A DNA stretch of 64,000 nt, taken from positions 31,236 to 95,235 of the forward strand of contig URBK01000010.1 of assembly GCA_900546065.1 (NCBI GenBank), in the 5' to 3' direction. Shown here piece by piece: positions 17,433 through 26,323 of this stretch. Every line of letters begins with the position of its first letter. The first letter of the stretch is position 1. The DNA comes from an uncultured Alistipes sp. GTDB taxonomy: Bacteria; Bacteroidota; Bacteroidia; Bacteroidales; Rikenellaceae. The notes under the pieces were generated by a model. The model made no database searches and was not told the origin of the DNA. It worked only from the letters and a program-made list of their open reading frames with translations. The translations under genes and the position numbers were made by a program.

Positions 17433-18011
17433 CTACGCACGGCAGAGACGCCGCCGTACGGCCTGCGCCGCACACCGTGCCGCCGCGCCCGACACGAGAC
17501 CCACGACTACACCCAGCACGATATCGACAGGGAAATGATAGGCAAGATATATGCGCGAATAGCATATCACGACCGTAACCGCAATCATCAGCACGGAAAA
17601 CCACCGTCTCCGCACCGCCGGCAAAGCCGTCACGCATAGCGCCGTCATCGTGGCGGCGTGTGCCGAGACCGTACCGTATAGGCCCCCCTCGCGCACCGTA
17701 TGGACAAGGCCCTCGAGCGAGGGTGTGTGCATGGGCCGCAGCCGTGCCGGGAATGACGGCCACAGCGACCCCAGCAGACCCGCATGCTTGAATATGCCGG
17801 CCACCATGTCGGCAAGGCCGAGAGCCGCGCCCGCAGTCACCGCAAAGAGCAGCAGCGCCCGCCACCCGCCCCGACGCCACACAAGCCACAGCATCACCAC
17901 ATAGAGCCACGCCCACGCCGCCGGCGTCGAGCAGAGCACCATGATGCGGTCCATGACGGGGCCGCCGTCGAAGTTGAGCGTAAGAAACAGCGAGTGGTCA
18001 AAGGTGTACAT
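17433..18011 (-). CDS. PAP2-superfamily membrane phosphatase
   Basis: 192 residues with about five transmembrane helices. The three phosphatase motifs are present: PSFPARLRPMHTPS region for motif 1, YGTVSAHAATMTAL with the catalytic His for motif 2, and YSRIYLAYHFPVDIVLG for motif 3. Motif 2 has SAH in place of the usual SGH. Family members dephosphorylate undecaprenyl pyrophosphate, lipid A or phosphatidyl groups at the inner membrane; the substrate is open. Confidence 0.85.
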   Translation of the reverse strand: MYTFDHSLFLTLNFDGGPVMDRIMVLCSTPAAWAWLYVVMLWLVWRRGGWRALLLFAVTAGAALGLADMVAGIFKHAGLLGSLWPSFPARLRPMHTPSLEGLVHTVREGGLYGTVSAHAATMTALCVTALPAVRRRWFSVLMIAVTVVICYSRIYLAYHFPVDIVLGVVVGLVSGAAARCAAQAVRRRLCRA

Positions 18012-18087
18012 AACGGTTCGGGGATATCATGCCCCTGCAGTCAAACCCGACGCAGGGCGCACCCTCTTGTCTTAATCTTATCCTAAT

Positions 18088-18095
18088 CAAAGGTA
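18088..18095 (-). promoter_or_regulatory. -7 box of PAP2 gene
   Basis: Minus strand reads TACCTTTG, exact consensus, giving a leader of roughly 70 nt. Confidence 0.5.
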
Positions 18096-18159
18096 TGGAT
18101 AAATGTCGGTACCGCCAAATTTTTCGATCCGTAAAATCCCGCCGCGCACACAACATAAA

Positions 18160-18192
18160 GGCGGGCCGCCCCCGTGAAGGGAACTGCCCGCC
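18160..18192 (-). terminator. Terminator after HdeD-like gene
   Basis: GGCGGGC (18160-18166) pairs with GCCCGCC (18186-18192); minus-strand reading continues into TTTATG. The loop is 19 bases and GC-rich. Confidence 0.55.
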
Positions 18193-18241
18193 CGTATCGG
18201 TGTATCACGCATATCGAAGTGGAGTATGCGTGCAGCCGCTG

Positions 18242-18817
18242 CTATTCCGACATCATTGCCCGCTTCAAGGCCCTGAGCTTAAAGCCGAGCCATATACGGA
18301 ACACTCCGTAGATGATCATCGCCGTCGAGAAGAATGCCACTACGAAGGCGCCGCCGAAGATCGGCGAGCTGAAGATGAATACCACCGAGAATATAAATCC
18401 TATTATGGCCATAGCCAGCAGCCAGCCCCAGCCGCGCACACCGAGCGAGCCGAGCTCCGAGGCCCCGCCTATTGCCCAGAGCGAGCGCAGCATGATCCAG
18501 AAGCCCACGAAATATATCAGCACGGCCGTAGCGACGGGAGCGGGGCTTGCGGCAAGCATAAAGCCCAACAGCAGGTCGACGATACCGCCGCTGAGAGTCC
18601 AGCCCCAGCCGTGCATGTGACGGTTGGCCACGGCGAAGACCACCTCGAAGATACCGCTCGCGAAGAAGGCCACGATGAAGAGCATGGTCAGCGCACCGAG
18701 CGTCGACATCGGCGTGATGAAGCACCACACTCCGAGAATTACGGCCAGAAGGCCGATTACAAGCGACGTCCACCAATGCCGTACGGCGCCGCGCATCTGC
18801 TCAACCAAATCACTCAT
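18242..18817 (-). CDS. HdeD/DUF308 family membrane protein
   Basis: 191 residues with six hydrophobic helices in three similar two-helix repeats, each with a Gly-rich start (WWTSLVIGLLAVILGVW, GWTLSGGIVDLLLGFML, GWGWLLAMAIIGFIFSV). This is the HdeD pattern and normal length. E. coli HdeD is linked to acid resistance at high density; the biochemical role is unknown. It stands alone, with its own hairpin downstream. Confidence 0.85.
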   Translation of the reverse strand: MSDLVEQMRGAVRHWWTSLVIGLLAVILGVWCFITPMSTLGALTMLFIVAFFASGIFEVVFAVANRHMHGWGWTLSGGIVDLLLGFMLAASPAPVATAVLIYFVGFWIMLRSLWAIGGASELGSLGVRGWGWLLAMAIIGFIFSVVFIFSSPIFGGAFVVAFFSTAMIIYGVFRIWLGFKLRALKRAMMSE

Positions 18818-19105
18818 AACGATACGATTTTAATGTTTGAAATATCGGTTATCGTCCCGTACGCTGCAAATAGTGTGCCCGCCCGAGCCACCGCCCGACG
18901 CCCCGCCTGCCAGCGCATACCCGTGCCGAACATCCGGCCATAAAAAGCAACCCGACGGCCAACGCTCGCGTCCGCCTGCGGAGGGCGGGCAACCGCCAGA
19001 GTGTCATACCGATCTGACAGGGCGTCAGCCGCATGACACAACGTCAAAGCATATCCCGTACCGCCGCCCCGCCGAGACGAATATGCAACCCCAAATATAA
19101 AACAC
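18818..19105. other. Intergenic region without a recognised gene
   Basis: About 290 GC-rich bases between the HdeD-like gene and the terminator of the DUF1080-PHP gene. Short open frames exist on both strands but none has family resemblance, promoter or coding-like composition. No repeat was noticed. Confidence 0.5.
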
Positions 19106-19136
19106 GGCGGCGCCGCACCCGAGGTGTGACGCCGCC
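19106..19136 (-). terminator. Intrinsic terminator of the 26-19 kb minus-strand run
   Basis: Stem of 7 bp (GGCGGCG/CGCCGCC), one mismatch and 6 bp more around a CGA loop; on the minus strand it is followed by GTGTTTTATATTT. Confidence 0.8.
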
Positions 19137-19160
19137 AGATATTCGCGGAATAACGTTACG

Positions 19161-20591
19161 CTACCACTTGTTGTATATGACCACGGGGCGCGAGCGTCGT
19201 ACGCTCATCGACGGGAACCACATGTCCTCCACCGTCAGGCCGCACTCGCGCACCGCCTCGACGCAATACTCCAGACGCCCGAAGTCGGCATCGACGTTAT
19301 TGGTGCCGAAGGTGAACTTTATGCCCATATCCTTTGCGCGGCGGATGATGTCGAAGCTCGGGATACGGTAGCGGGCGTTGATCTCCAGCGCTATGTTGTA
19401 GCGGCGCAGCACCTCCAGAACGCGGTCCACACGCTCCGTCGTCCAGTAACGGTCATAGTCGGCCTGCATATCCTCGGGGATATACGTCGGGTTGGCGTAG
19501 ATGTCGGCAGGCTCGTTGGTGAGGATCTTGACCGTCTGGTCGACAAGATGGTCCATATACTGCTCGCGCGTGATGCCGTCGTAGTGCACCTCCTCGGGAC
19601 GGTATATGCGCGAGAGGCGACCCTTGTGGTCGACGATGGTCATGGCGTCGGTGAACAGGTAGTCGAAGACTCCCAGAGCCTCCTGCGAGAAGGTCTCCGT
19701 CCACTTGCGGCCCTCGCCCTGCACGCCTCGCAGGAAGGGCATGTCGCGTACCTCATCGAAATATTCATACACCTCCTCATCGTCGGCAAGCATGCGGCCC
19801 ACGCCGCCCTCGCCCGCATTGGGCGCAACGCCGTAGTTGATGCCGTAGTTCATCGACATGGCATGCGCCATCTCCTTCGTCAGGCCGCCCTTAAGGTGTA
19901 CGTGGTAGTCGATGACGGGGAAGCCCTGCTGCTGCAGGCGTATGATGCCGTCCGTGCGCTCGTCGACAACGGCCATCGTATCGGCCTCGTTGCGGACCGT
20001 ATCGCGCAGCCGCACAACACTCATGTCGCGGAAGGTGACGCTCCCCGCAACACCCCGCAGCGCAAACATACCGTATCCCAGACGGCGGTCGGCATATTCG
20101 TCCGTACGGTACGGTTCGTCGGGCTCCGTGTAGCACACCACCTCCGTGCCCGCGATCGAGACCGTGATGTTGCGTCCGCGCACCGCCACCTCGAAGTCGA
20201 ACCACTTGCCGTCCTCGGCAAGCGAACGGTAGAGGTCGCGCACCGCCGCCAGCGACCCGCTCTTGCGCGTGCCGTCGATGGCGCCGTTGCGGAACAGAAC
20301 CTCATATCCGCCCTTCGTGCCGTCGGTATGGAACGCCAGAGCCGCCTCGGCCCCGGGCGAGGTGAAGGCCTGACCCTTGAGCATGAAGCTGCCGTACTCG
20401 CCCTCGGCAAGCCATGTCTCCCCTGCCGAGACCGTTATCTCACTGCCGCGCACCGCACCACCCGCAACATTGCGGAAACGGTCCAGAGGTATGGCCACAT
20501 CGTATCTCACACATCCGGCAACCGCCGCCGTCACGGCCGCCGCAACAAGAAGGCGCCGCACGCCCCCAAGCCCCAAATCGAACATTTTCAT
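19161..20591 (-). CDS. Lipoprotein with DUF1080-like lectin/lyase domain fused to PHP domain
   Basis: 476 residues from ATG 20591; an ATG at 20627 adds 12 residues but the lipoprotein signal (RRLLVAAAVTAAVAGC) starts best at MKMFDLG. Residues ~35-205 have the concanavalin-like DUF1080/3-keto-disaccharide hydrolase pattern (GEYGSFMLKGQAFTS, GGYEVLFRNGAID, GKWFDFEVAVRG). The C-terminal half is PHP-like (FPVIDYHVHLKGG, ALEINARYRIPSFD, KFTFGTNNVDADFGRLEY), a metal-dependent phosphoesterase/hydrolase fold. The combination in one lipidated protein is unusual. It follows a clan-A-like glycosidase by 46 bases, which suggests sugar-ring processing outside the cytoplasm. Substrate unknown. Confidence 0.75.
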   Translation of the reverse strand: MKMFDLGLGGVRRLLVAAAVTAAVAGCVRYDVAIPLDRFRNVAGGAVRGSEITVSAGETWLAEGEYGSFMLKGQAFTSPGAEAALAFHTDGTKGGYEVLFRNGAIDGTRKSGSLAAVRDLYRSLAEDGKWFDFEVAVRGRNITVSIAGTEVVCYTEPDEPYRTDEYADRRLGYGMFALRGVAGSVTFRDMSVVRLRDTVRNEADTMAVVDERTDGIIRLQQQGFPVIDYHVHLKGGLTKEMAHAMSMNYGINYGVAPNAGEGGVGRMLADDEEVYEYFDEVRDMPFLRGVQGEGRKWTETFSQEALGVFDYLFTDAMTIVDHKGRLSRIYRPEEVHYDGITREQYMDHLVDQTVKILTNEPADIYANPTYIPEDMQADYDRYWTTERVDRVLEVLRRYNIALEINARYRIPSFDIIRRAKDMGIKFTFGTNNVDADFGRLEYCVEAVRECGLTVEDMWFPSMSVRRSRPVVIYNKW

Positions 20592-20637
20592 ATTGATCGT
20601 ACTTTTTTTAATTAACCTTATTCTCAAAAGAGTCCTC

Positions 20638-21984
20638 CTACCGCAATTCGACGATAAGGGGGCCGTCGCTCACCGTAAGCCGCACCTCGTCCGTACGCTC
20701 CAGCCGCTGCAGCGGCTCCACGCCCTCGACGGGGTCATAGACCGCGATGCAGCGCATGCGGCGCGGCAGCCGCACCGTCACCGTATCCTCACCCTCGACA
20801 CGCTCGCCCCATACAACGAGCCACAGCGAGCCGTCGCCCTTCACCAGCAGCAGGTCATGCACCGTCGCAGGCTGCGGCTCGATGGCGTAATCGAAGCGGG
20901 GCAGCCGCCGCGCCGGCGCCTCGTCGTGAAGGATCGTCGTCAGGTTGTGCAGGCAGTCGGCAGCCATGCGTTTGGTCGTATAGTCCGAGCCGTAGAAACC
21001 GAAGCGGCCGTCGCCGTCATCAATGAACTCATAGATGAATGTCTTGGTCCAGCCGCGCGCGAACTGCGCAAGGTAGACATTCATGTAGTTGTGCGCCTGC
21101 ACGCTCTCCGTAATGGCGCCGTCGCAGTCACCCACGCGCACGCCCGTCTCGGTCGTCACGCGCGGCAGCGTGTCGAGCTGCGCCTGCGCGTAGCCCTCGA
21201 AGCCGCGACGCCACGTACGGCCGAAATTGCCGTAGAGACCGTCCGCATGGCATTCGGGCGTCGGGTCCGCAGCGTTCCACACCTGATTGTCGTGCGGCGC
21301 CCCCGGCCAGCTCGGATGGTACATGTAGTTATGGCAGTTGGCGTAGTCCGCATAGCGTGTGCCCGCGGGCATCAGCGTCCCCGCACCCTCCGGTATCTCC
21401 AGAAACTGCAGGCCGCAATTGTCGCTCTGAGCCCCCATCTCGCTCGAACTGTATACGGGATATTGTCTGAGGTCAGCGTCGGCCTTCACCGCGGCATAGA
21501 GGTCGCGCTGCATGCGCGCCACGGGAAGCCACGACAACTCGCGTCCGCCCACCTCGCCTCCATAGGTCACGCCGCCGAAGTTGTTGGGTTCGTTCGGCCC
21601 CTCGACGGCAACCAGAGCCCCCGCCTCGTGCAGCTCGCGCGCCGCCCGCAGCGTCGACTCCACGCATCCGTCACGTGCGCCGCTGCCCGGGCCGAAGACA
21701 ACCCCTACGCCTGCCTCGCGGTGCACCAGCAGCAGGCCCGACATGTCGTAGTTGCCGTCGGCCGCATCGCGTACATTACGTACGCCCGTATATCGCAGCA
21801 GAGGGGCTATGCGCGCAGCATCGTCACCGTGCTGTATGTGGAGACATACCCCGATCGAGTTCAGAAAGTCCCACGCCCGCGCCGTACGTAGCCCGCCATC
21901 GGCAGGCTCCGCCGCCTCCGCACGCGGCATCCATGACATCACAGCCGCAACAACGGCCGCCACCGCAACAAAACCTCGTTTCAT
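20638..21984 (-). CDS. Secreted clan GH-A-like glycoside hydrolase
   Basis: 448 residues with a signal peptide (cleavage near AEA/AE, residue 25). The TIM-barrel pattern of retaining clan-A glycosidases is visible: VAVEGPNEPNNFGG gives a probable acid/base Glu132 and RVTTETGVRVG a nucleophile Glu279; IGVCLHIQHGD at the start and FIYEFIDDGDGRFGFYG near the end fit strands of the barrel. A small C-terminal beta domain follows from ~385. I cannot place it in a numbered family. It is flanked 46 bases on each side by same-strand genes. Confidence 0.75.
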   Translation of the reverse strand: MKRGFVAVAAVVAAVMSWMPRAEAAEPADGGLRTARAWDFLNSIGVCLHIQHGDDAARIAPLLRYTGVRNVRDAADGNYDMSGLLLVHREAGVGVVFGPGSGARDGCVESTLRAARELHEAGALVAVEGPNEPNNFGGVTYGGEVGGRELSWLPVARMQRDLYAAVKADADLRQYPVYSSSEMGAQSDNCGLQFLEIPEGAGTLMPAGTRYADYANCHNYMYHPSWPGAPHDNQVWNAADPTPECHADGLYGNFGRTWRRGFEGYAQAQLDTLPRVTTETGVRVGDCDGAITESVQAHNYMNVYLAQFARGWTKTFIYEFIDDGDGRFGFYGSDYTTKRMAADCLHNLTTILHDEAPARRLPRFDYAIEPQPATVHDLLLVKGDGSLWLVVWGERVEGEDTVTVRLPRRMRCIAVYDPVEGVEPLQRLERTDEVRLTVSDGPLIVELR

Positions 21985-22030
21985 CTCTCCATTTGGTTTT
22001 AGTCAGTTTGCAACACACTCCCTTTCCGAT

Positions 22031-22897
22031 CTACTTCAGGCCGTGCGCCTCGCGCAGCAGCTCGCCCAGAACACCGATATTCTCGACTATAAGGTCGGGC
22101 TGGCGCGGCGCCGCATCCGCCACCTCCAGAGTCGTCTCGCCCGAAAGTGTCAGCACGCCGAACGCGCCGGCGTTATGCGCCATCTCGATATCGGTATATA
22201 TACGGTCGCCCGTCATGATGATCTGGTCGGGCCGCAGGCCGCAGCGACGCTCTATGCCCGCCAGCATATTGGGGTCGGGCTTGCCCAGCGTTATATCGGG
22301 ACGCCGTCCCGTCGCATGCTCCAGACACTTGCATATCGATCCGCAGTCGACCAACACGACACGCTCGTCCGTGGGACATACGCGGTCGGGGTTGGTCGCG
22401 ACGTATGGCAGTCCCTGCGACACCCACCACGCCGCACGGCACAGACGCGAATAGGTGAGCGTCATGTCGAAGGCCGCCACAACGACATCCGGCACGTCGT
22501 CCGGATCGTCCGCCGTCGAGACGAAACCCGCACGCTCGAACTCCGACACCATGCTCGGCGTCCCCAGCAAAAACAACCGCCGCGCCTCGGGCCACCGCGT
22601 GTGTATGTAGTCGATGGTGGCCAGCGCCGTGGTGTACATCTGCTCGCGCGTGGCCGCAACACCCAGATGCGAAAGCTTGTGCAGGTAGTCGTCGATCGAC
22701 TTCGAGGGGTTGTTCGTAAGGAACGAATGCGTCACCCCGATCCGCGAAAGCCCCTCAAGGAAGGGATTCGTGCAGGGGAACAGCGACATGCCCATATATA
22801 TCGTGCCGTCCATGTCGAGCGCCACGTGGCGTATATCCGCAAGCCGGCGCATAAGCTCCCCGTGCGGATATATCGAGCGGTATCTTTCGAACTCCAT
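22031..22897 (-). CDS. HAD-IIA family phosphatase (NagD/phosphoglycolate phosphatase-like)
   Basis: 288 residues. ALDMDGTIYMG gives the nucleophile Asp28 and Asp30; FLTNNPSK is motif II; GKPDPNML and MTGDRIYTDIEMAHNAG supply motifs III and IV. The middle cap matches HAD-IIA members that dephosphorylate small sugar or glycolate phosphates. It starts 6 bases after the SPOR-like gene and is part of the minus-strand run from 26 kb. Confidence 0.85.
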   Translation of the reverse strand: MEFERYRSIYPHGELMRRLADIRHVALDMDGTIYMGMSLFPCTNPFLEGLSRIGVTHSFLTNNPSKSIDDYLHKLSHLGVAATREQMYTTALATIDYIHTRWPEARRLFLLGTPSMVSEFERAGFVSTADDPDDVPDVVVAAFDMTLTYSRLCRAAWWVSQGLPYVATNPDRVCPTDERVVLVDCGSICKCLEHATGRRPDITLGKPDPNMLAGIERRCGLRPDQIIMTGDRIYTDIEMAHNAGAFGVLTLSGETTLEVADAAPRQPDLIVENIGVLGELLREAHGLK

Positions 22898-22903
22898 ATC
22901 CTC

Positions 22904-23425
22904 CTACTCCTCCTTTGCCGCGGTTGCCGCATTTGCCGTCGCGGCTGTACTCTCCGCGGCCGCAGCCTCAGCCTCGGGGTCCATGATAAAGTCCGCAATG
23001 TCCATCTCGGCGCTGCGCGGAAAGGCCTTCGGGAAGACCGAACGTATGCGTCCCAGCTCGATTATCGCCTCCTCCATCGTGAGGTAACGCCCTACCGACA
23101 CCGTAAACCACGGATTCTCGTACGTAACGTCGATATTCACACCCTTGAAGTTCTCCTCGAAGGTCTCCTTGGCCTTGACGGCATTCTCGCGCGCCTGCTG
23201 TGTGTTGTCGAACAGTATCACGATCGTATAACCGTTCACCTTGGTGCTCTTCGTACGCTGCTCCACGGCCCGCACCGCCGCGGCGGCATCCGCCGTCTCG
23301 GTCACACGCACGGCGTCACGCCCCGAAGCCATACGGCGCTGCAGCGCCGCGATCTCCTGACCGCGCGCACCGTATGCGCAGAGTATGCATGCAGCCGAGG
23401 CCATAATCATCAAAAATCTTCTCAT
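22904..23425 (-). CDS. Periplasmic SPOR-like domain protein
   Basis: 173 residues with signal peptide (cleavage near GARGQ, residue 23). Residues ~60-135 have the SPOR-like pattern NGYTIVILFDNTQQARENAVKAKETF then PWFTVSVGRYLTMEEAIIELGRIRSVFP. SPOR domains bind denuded septal peptidoglycan glycans. The tail is an Ala/Thr/Glu low-complexity stretch. Only 15 bases separate it from the upstream lipoprotein gene. Confidence 0.75.
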   Translation of the reverse strand: MRRFLMIMASAACILCAYGARGQEIAALQRRMASGRDAVRVTETADAAAAVRAVEQRTKSTKVNGYTIVILFDNTQQARENAVKAKETFEENFKGVNIDVTYENPWFTVSVGRYLTMEEAIIELGRIRSVFPKAFPRSAEMDIADFIMDPEAEAAAAESTAATANAATAAKEE

Positions 23426-23440
23426 CGCGTTATTATATTT

Positions 23441-24013
23441 TTACTTGTTTATCCTCTCCGTATCCGCGCCCGACACCCTGTCGAGCACATTCCACAGGCG
23501 CTCCATATCCTCCGGACGGAATATCTGCTCCAGCGTTGCGGGCCCGTCACTCACGCGGCCACGCCATGCGCCGCGACGCACGGCCAGCTCCCAGTCGAGC
23601 GATATTGCCGCGGCATCGCGTCGCTCGATGGCCGCACGCAGCGACAACGCCGAGGCATTGCGCGCCACCCTCAGACGCAGCGGGACCTCCACGCGCCACA
23701 CGCCGCGGTCGGGTATGCGTACACGCTCCCCCAGCACCAGCACCGCCGAACGGCCCCCGCCGCACGTCACGCGCAGGCGTCCTTCGCGCAGCACAACGCT
23801 GCCCGCAGGGTTGTCTATCGTAAGCCGCACCGTCACACCCGACGGCCACGCCGCCGAAAAGTCCCCGGCATCCGCCGCGGCCACCCCCGAGGGCATGGGC
23901 CACTCCGTCGACACGACCTCGATACCGACAACCGAGGGAAGCTGCCGCTCCCCGCCGCAGGCGGCCGCCAGCAGCGCCGCCGCAACCATGATAAATATAC
24001 GTAACATCTTCAT
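23441..24013 (-). CDS. Lipoprotein of unknown function (LEA2-like beta-sandwich?)
   Basis: 190 residues; lipoprotein signal MKMLRIFIMVAAALLAAAC with Cys19. The body is beta-rich with alternating hydrophobics (GVTVRLTIDNPAGSVVLREGRLRVTC, GVWRVEVPLRLRVA), which resembles LEA type 2 domains; this is a weak resemblance. The start codon abuts the stop codon of ubiE, so translation is probably coupled. Confidence 0.7.
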   Translation of the reverse strand: MKMLRIFIMVAAALLAAACGGERQLPSVVGIEVVSTEWPMPSGVAAADAGDFSAAWPSGVTVRLTIDNPAGSVVLREGRLRVTCGGGRSAVLVLGERVRIPDRGVWRVEVPLRLRVARNASALSLRAAIERRDAAAISLDWELAVRRGAWRGRVSDGPATLEQIFRPEDMERLWNVLDRVSGADTERINK

Positions 24014-24736
24014 CTATGCCTTCTTGCCGATATATATCTGTGCTATGCCCATACAGAGCGAACGGCGGCGGCAATCCGTAAATCCCACGCCCCGCATGAT
24101 CTCCAGAAACCTCTCGGGCGAGGGGAACTCCTCGATCGAGGCAGGCAGGTAGCCGTAAGCCTGCTTGTCGTGCGAGACCATACCCCCGAGCGGGCGCAGT
24201 ATCTTGTCCGAATAGAGCGAATAGGCCCACCGCACAAACCGATTGCGCGGCGTCGAGAACTCCAGAACCACAAGCCGGCCCCCGCCGCGCAGCACACGCA
24301 GCGCCTCCGACAGCCCCGCCTCCATGTTGCCGAAGTTGCGCACGCCGAAGGCTACGGTCACGACATCCACCGCGCCGTCACCCAAATCGAGCCGCTCGGC
24401 ATCGCCCTGATACAACACCACATGATCGTCCAGACCCTGCCGCCGCACCTTCTCCGACGCCTCCGCCAGCATCTTCTCCGACAGATCCACACCCATCACC
24501 TGCGCCTGCGGAATACGCTTGGCCATGAGGATGGCCAGATCTCCCGTACCCGTGGCCAGATCGAGTATCTGACGCGGGTGCGCACGCCGGACAATACGCA
24601 TCACACGCCGACGCCACACCCGGTCGATCGACAGCGAGAGTATGTGGTTCAGGCGGTCGTACGTCGGCGCTATGTTGTCGAACATGCGTTTGACCTCCTC
24701 CTTCTTGCCCGCATTGGGCGTATTGTATGGTTTCAT
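24014..24736 (-). CDS. ubiE: Demethylmenaquinone methyltransferase
   Basis: 240 residues from ATG 24736; the frame is open much further upstream but that part overlaps the lolE-like gene and is not coding. It methylates demethylmenaquinone with SAM in the last step of menaquinone synthesis, the only quinone expected in an anaerobic Bacteroidales. VKRMFDNIAPTYDRLNHILS, LDLATGTGDLAILMAK (SAM loop), FGVRNFGNMEAGLSEALRVL and HDKQAYGYLPASIEEFP are diagnostic. Confidence 0.94.
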   Translation of the reverse strand: MKPYNTPNAGKKEEVKRMFDNIAPTYDRLNHILSLSIDRVWRRRVMRIVRRAHPRQILDLATGTGDLAILMAKRIPQAQVMGVDLSEKMLAEASEKVRRQGLDDHVVLYQGDAERLDLGDGAVDVVTVAFGVRNFGNMEAGLSEALRVLRGGGRLVVLEFSTPRNRFVRWAYSLYSDKILRPLGGMVSHDKQAYGYLPASIEEFPSPERFLEIMRGVGFTDCRRRSLCMGIAQIYIGKKA

Positions 24737-24801
24737 ATCTTTACGGTAGTATAATTTTCTTCTGTTCCCTGTTTTCTTCTGTTCCATGCCCTGTGCCGCG
24801 G

Positions 24802-26058
24802 CTATTGGCGGTATTTGAGGGTCTGTTCGGGGCTTATGCGCGCCACGATCATCGACGGCAGCGTCATCACCGCCACCGTCACGGCCACGGCCCCCACGTT
24901 CAGGGCCACGACCCACCACGCCTCCACACGCACGGGCAGCACCGAGAGCATATACCCCTCTGGGTCGAGCCGCACGGGGTGCAGCCACGCCTGCAGAGCC
25001 ACGATAGCCAGCCCCACGGCATTGCCCCACGCGGCGCCGCGCACGAAGAGCATAGCCGCACGGTAGAGGAAGACGCGCCGCACGGCGCCGTTACGCATAC
25101 CCATAGCCTTCAGCACGCCGATCATACCCGTGCGGTCGAGCACCATGATCAGCATCGCCGAGGCCATGTTGAACAACACGACGGCCATCATCACCGCCAG
25201 AATCACCCGCGCGTTGACGTCGTGGGTCTTCAGCCAGTCGAAGACTACGGGGTAACGCTCCCTCAGCGTGACGGCAGCGGCCGAGCCGACACTCTCGTCA
25301 CCCGCATAGAAGGCCGTCTCGATGGCCTGCTCGGCCGCTGCGGCAACATCCGCGGCATCGGCACCGCGCGCGGCCATAATCTCGTATCCCGAGATCAGCC
25401 CGTTGTCGGGCGAGGCTATACGCTGCACGTTGCGCAGGTCGGTCAGCGCCGTGGTACGGTCCAACTCCTCGAAACCCGTATCGTAGAGCCCCGAGACCAC
25501 GAAACGGTCGCGCCGCGGCCGTCCCTCGCCGTCCATGAACAGCATCTCGACCTTGTCGCCCACGCCGAGGCGCAGCGCCGAGGCCGTCGCGCGCGAGATG
25601 AGCAGATCCTTCGTGCGCTCATCGCCGCCAATGGAGGGCATCTCCCCCGCCACAAGGCGGCTGCGCCACCACTCGAGATCACACTCACCGTCCACGCCCT
25701 TTATTCCGAGCCCCGCGACCTGCTCGCCGTTCTTGGCCATGCCTGCGGCCTCGGCGTAGGGCCACGCCGCAGCCACACCCTCACAACGGCGCAGCTGCTC
25801 CAGAAAGGAGTCGCTGAGGGGCATGGGCTCACCCGAGCCCGAGCGCAACACCCTCACGTCGCACACACGCACATCGGACCCGAACCCCCGCAGATCACCG
25901 TATATGCGGTGCCGGAACCCCGACACCACGGCCAGCGTCACGATCATCACGGCGATGCCCAACGCCGTCGATACGGTCGCTATGCGCATCATGATCCGCG
26001 CGCGCGAGGCGCGGCCGCTGCGGGCCGTGCGTTCGGCCAACATGTACTCAAAACTCAT
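24802..26058 (-). CDS. FtsX-like ABC permease, LolC/LolE type
   Basis: 418 residues. One N-terminal helix (~27-47), a periplasmic domain of ~220 residues (MacB-PCD-like), then three helices in the FtsX-like domain (FNMASAMLIMVLDRTGMIGVLKAMGM, then ~335 and ~385). This is the topology of LolC/LolE, which extract lipoproteins for outer-membrane transport. MSFEYMLAERTARSG is the typical Bacteroidetes start. The LolD ATPase is not in the window. It is the first gene of the run down to about 19 kb. Confidence 0.85.
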   Translation of the reverse strand: MSFEYMLAERTARSGRASRARIMMRIATVSTALGIAVMIVTLAVVSGFRHRIYGDLRGFGSDVRVCDVRVLRSGSGEPMPLSDSFLEQLRRCEGVAAAWPYAEAAGMAKNGEQVAGLGIKGVDGECDLEWWRSRLVAGEMPSIGGDERTKDLLISRATASALRLGVGDKVEMLFMDGEGRPRRDRFVVSGLYDTGFEELDRTTALTDLRNVQRIASPDNGLISGYEIMAARGADAADVAAAAEQAIETAFYAGDESVGSAAAVTLRERYPVVFDWLKTHDVNARVILAVMMAVVLFNMASAMLIMVLDRTGMIGVLKAMGMRNGAVRRVFLYRAAMLFVRGAAWGNAVGLAIVALQAWLHPVRLDPEGYMLSVLPVRVEAWWVVALNVGAVAVTVAVMTLPSMIVARISPEQTLKYRQ

Positions 26059-26085
26059 GGGGCGTCATATTTCGCTATAACTGTA

Positions 26086-26093
26086 CAAAGTTA
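26086..26093 (-). promoter_or_regulatory. -7 box of lolE-like/ubiE operon
   Basis: Minus strand reads TAACTTTG, exact consensus, with a leader of about 24 nt to ATG 26058. Confidence 0.6.
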
Positions 26094-26106
26094 TGTAAAA
26101 AATTCG

Positions 26107-26155
26107 TACTTTTGCCTCTCCGAGCCCCACCGCGATACCGCCGTCGGAGGCTTTT
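26107..26155 (+). other. Possible short transcript: promoter box plus hairpin
   Basis: TACTTTTG (26107-26114) is an exact -7 match. Directly after it CTCCGA (26118-26123) can pair with TCGGAG (26144-26149), followed by GCTTTTTG. This would give a ~35-nt RNA or an attenuator far upstream of the peptidase gene at 26324. The remaining 170 bases to that gene hold no recognised feature. Confidence 0.3.
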
Positions 26156-26323
26156 TGTGTCGGAGCGCCCCCGCAAAAGGGTCTCGCCCCGGCCCAACAC
26201 CCCGACGACGACGCGCGCAACGCCCGGCACAGATGTTTTTTAGCCCTTTGAGGCCGCAGCCGCATACGCTGCGAGCAGAAAAGTGCGTTATGTAGGAAAA
26301 AACCAAAAATTTTCGATCGTACC

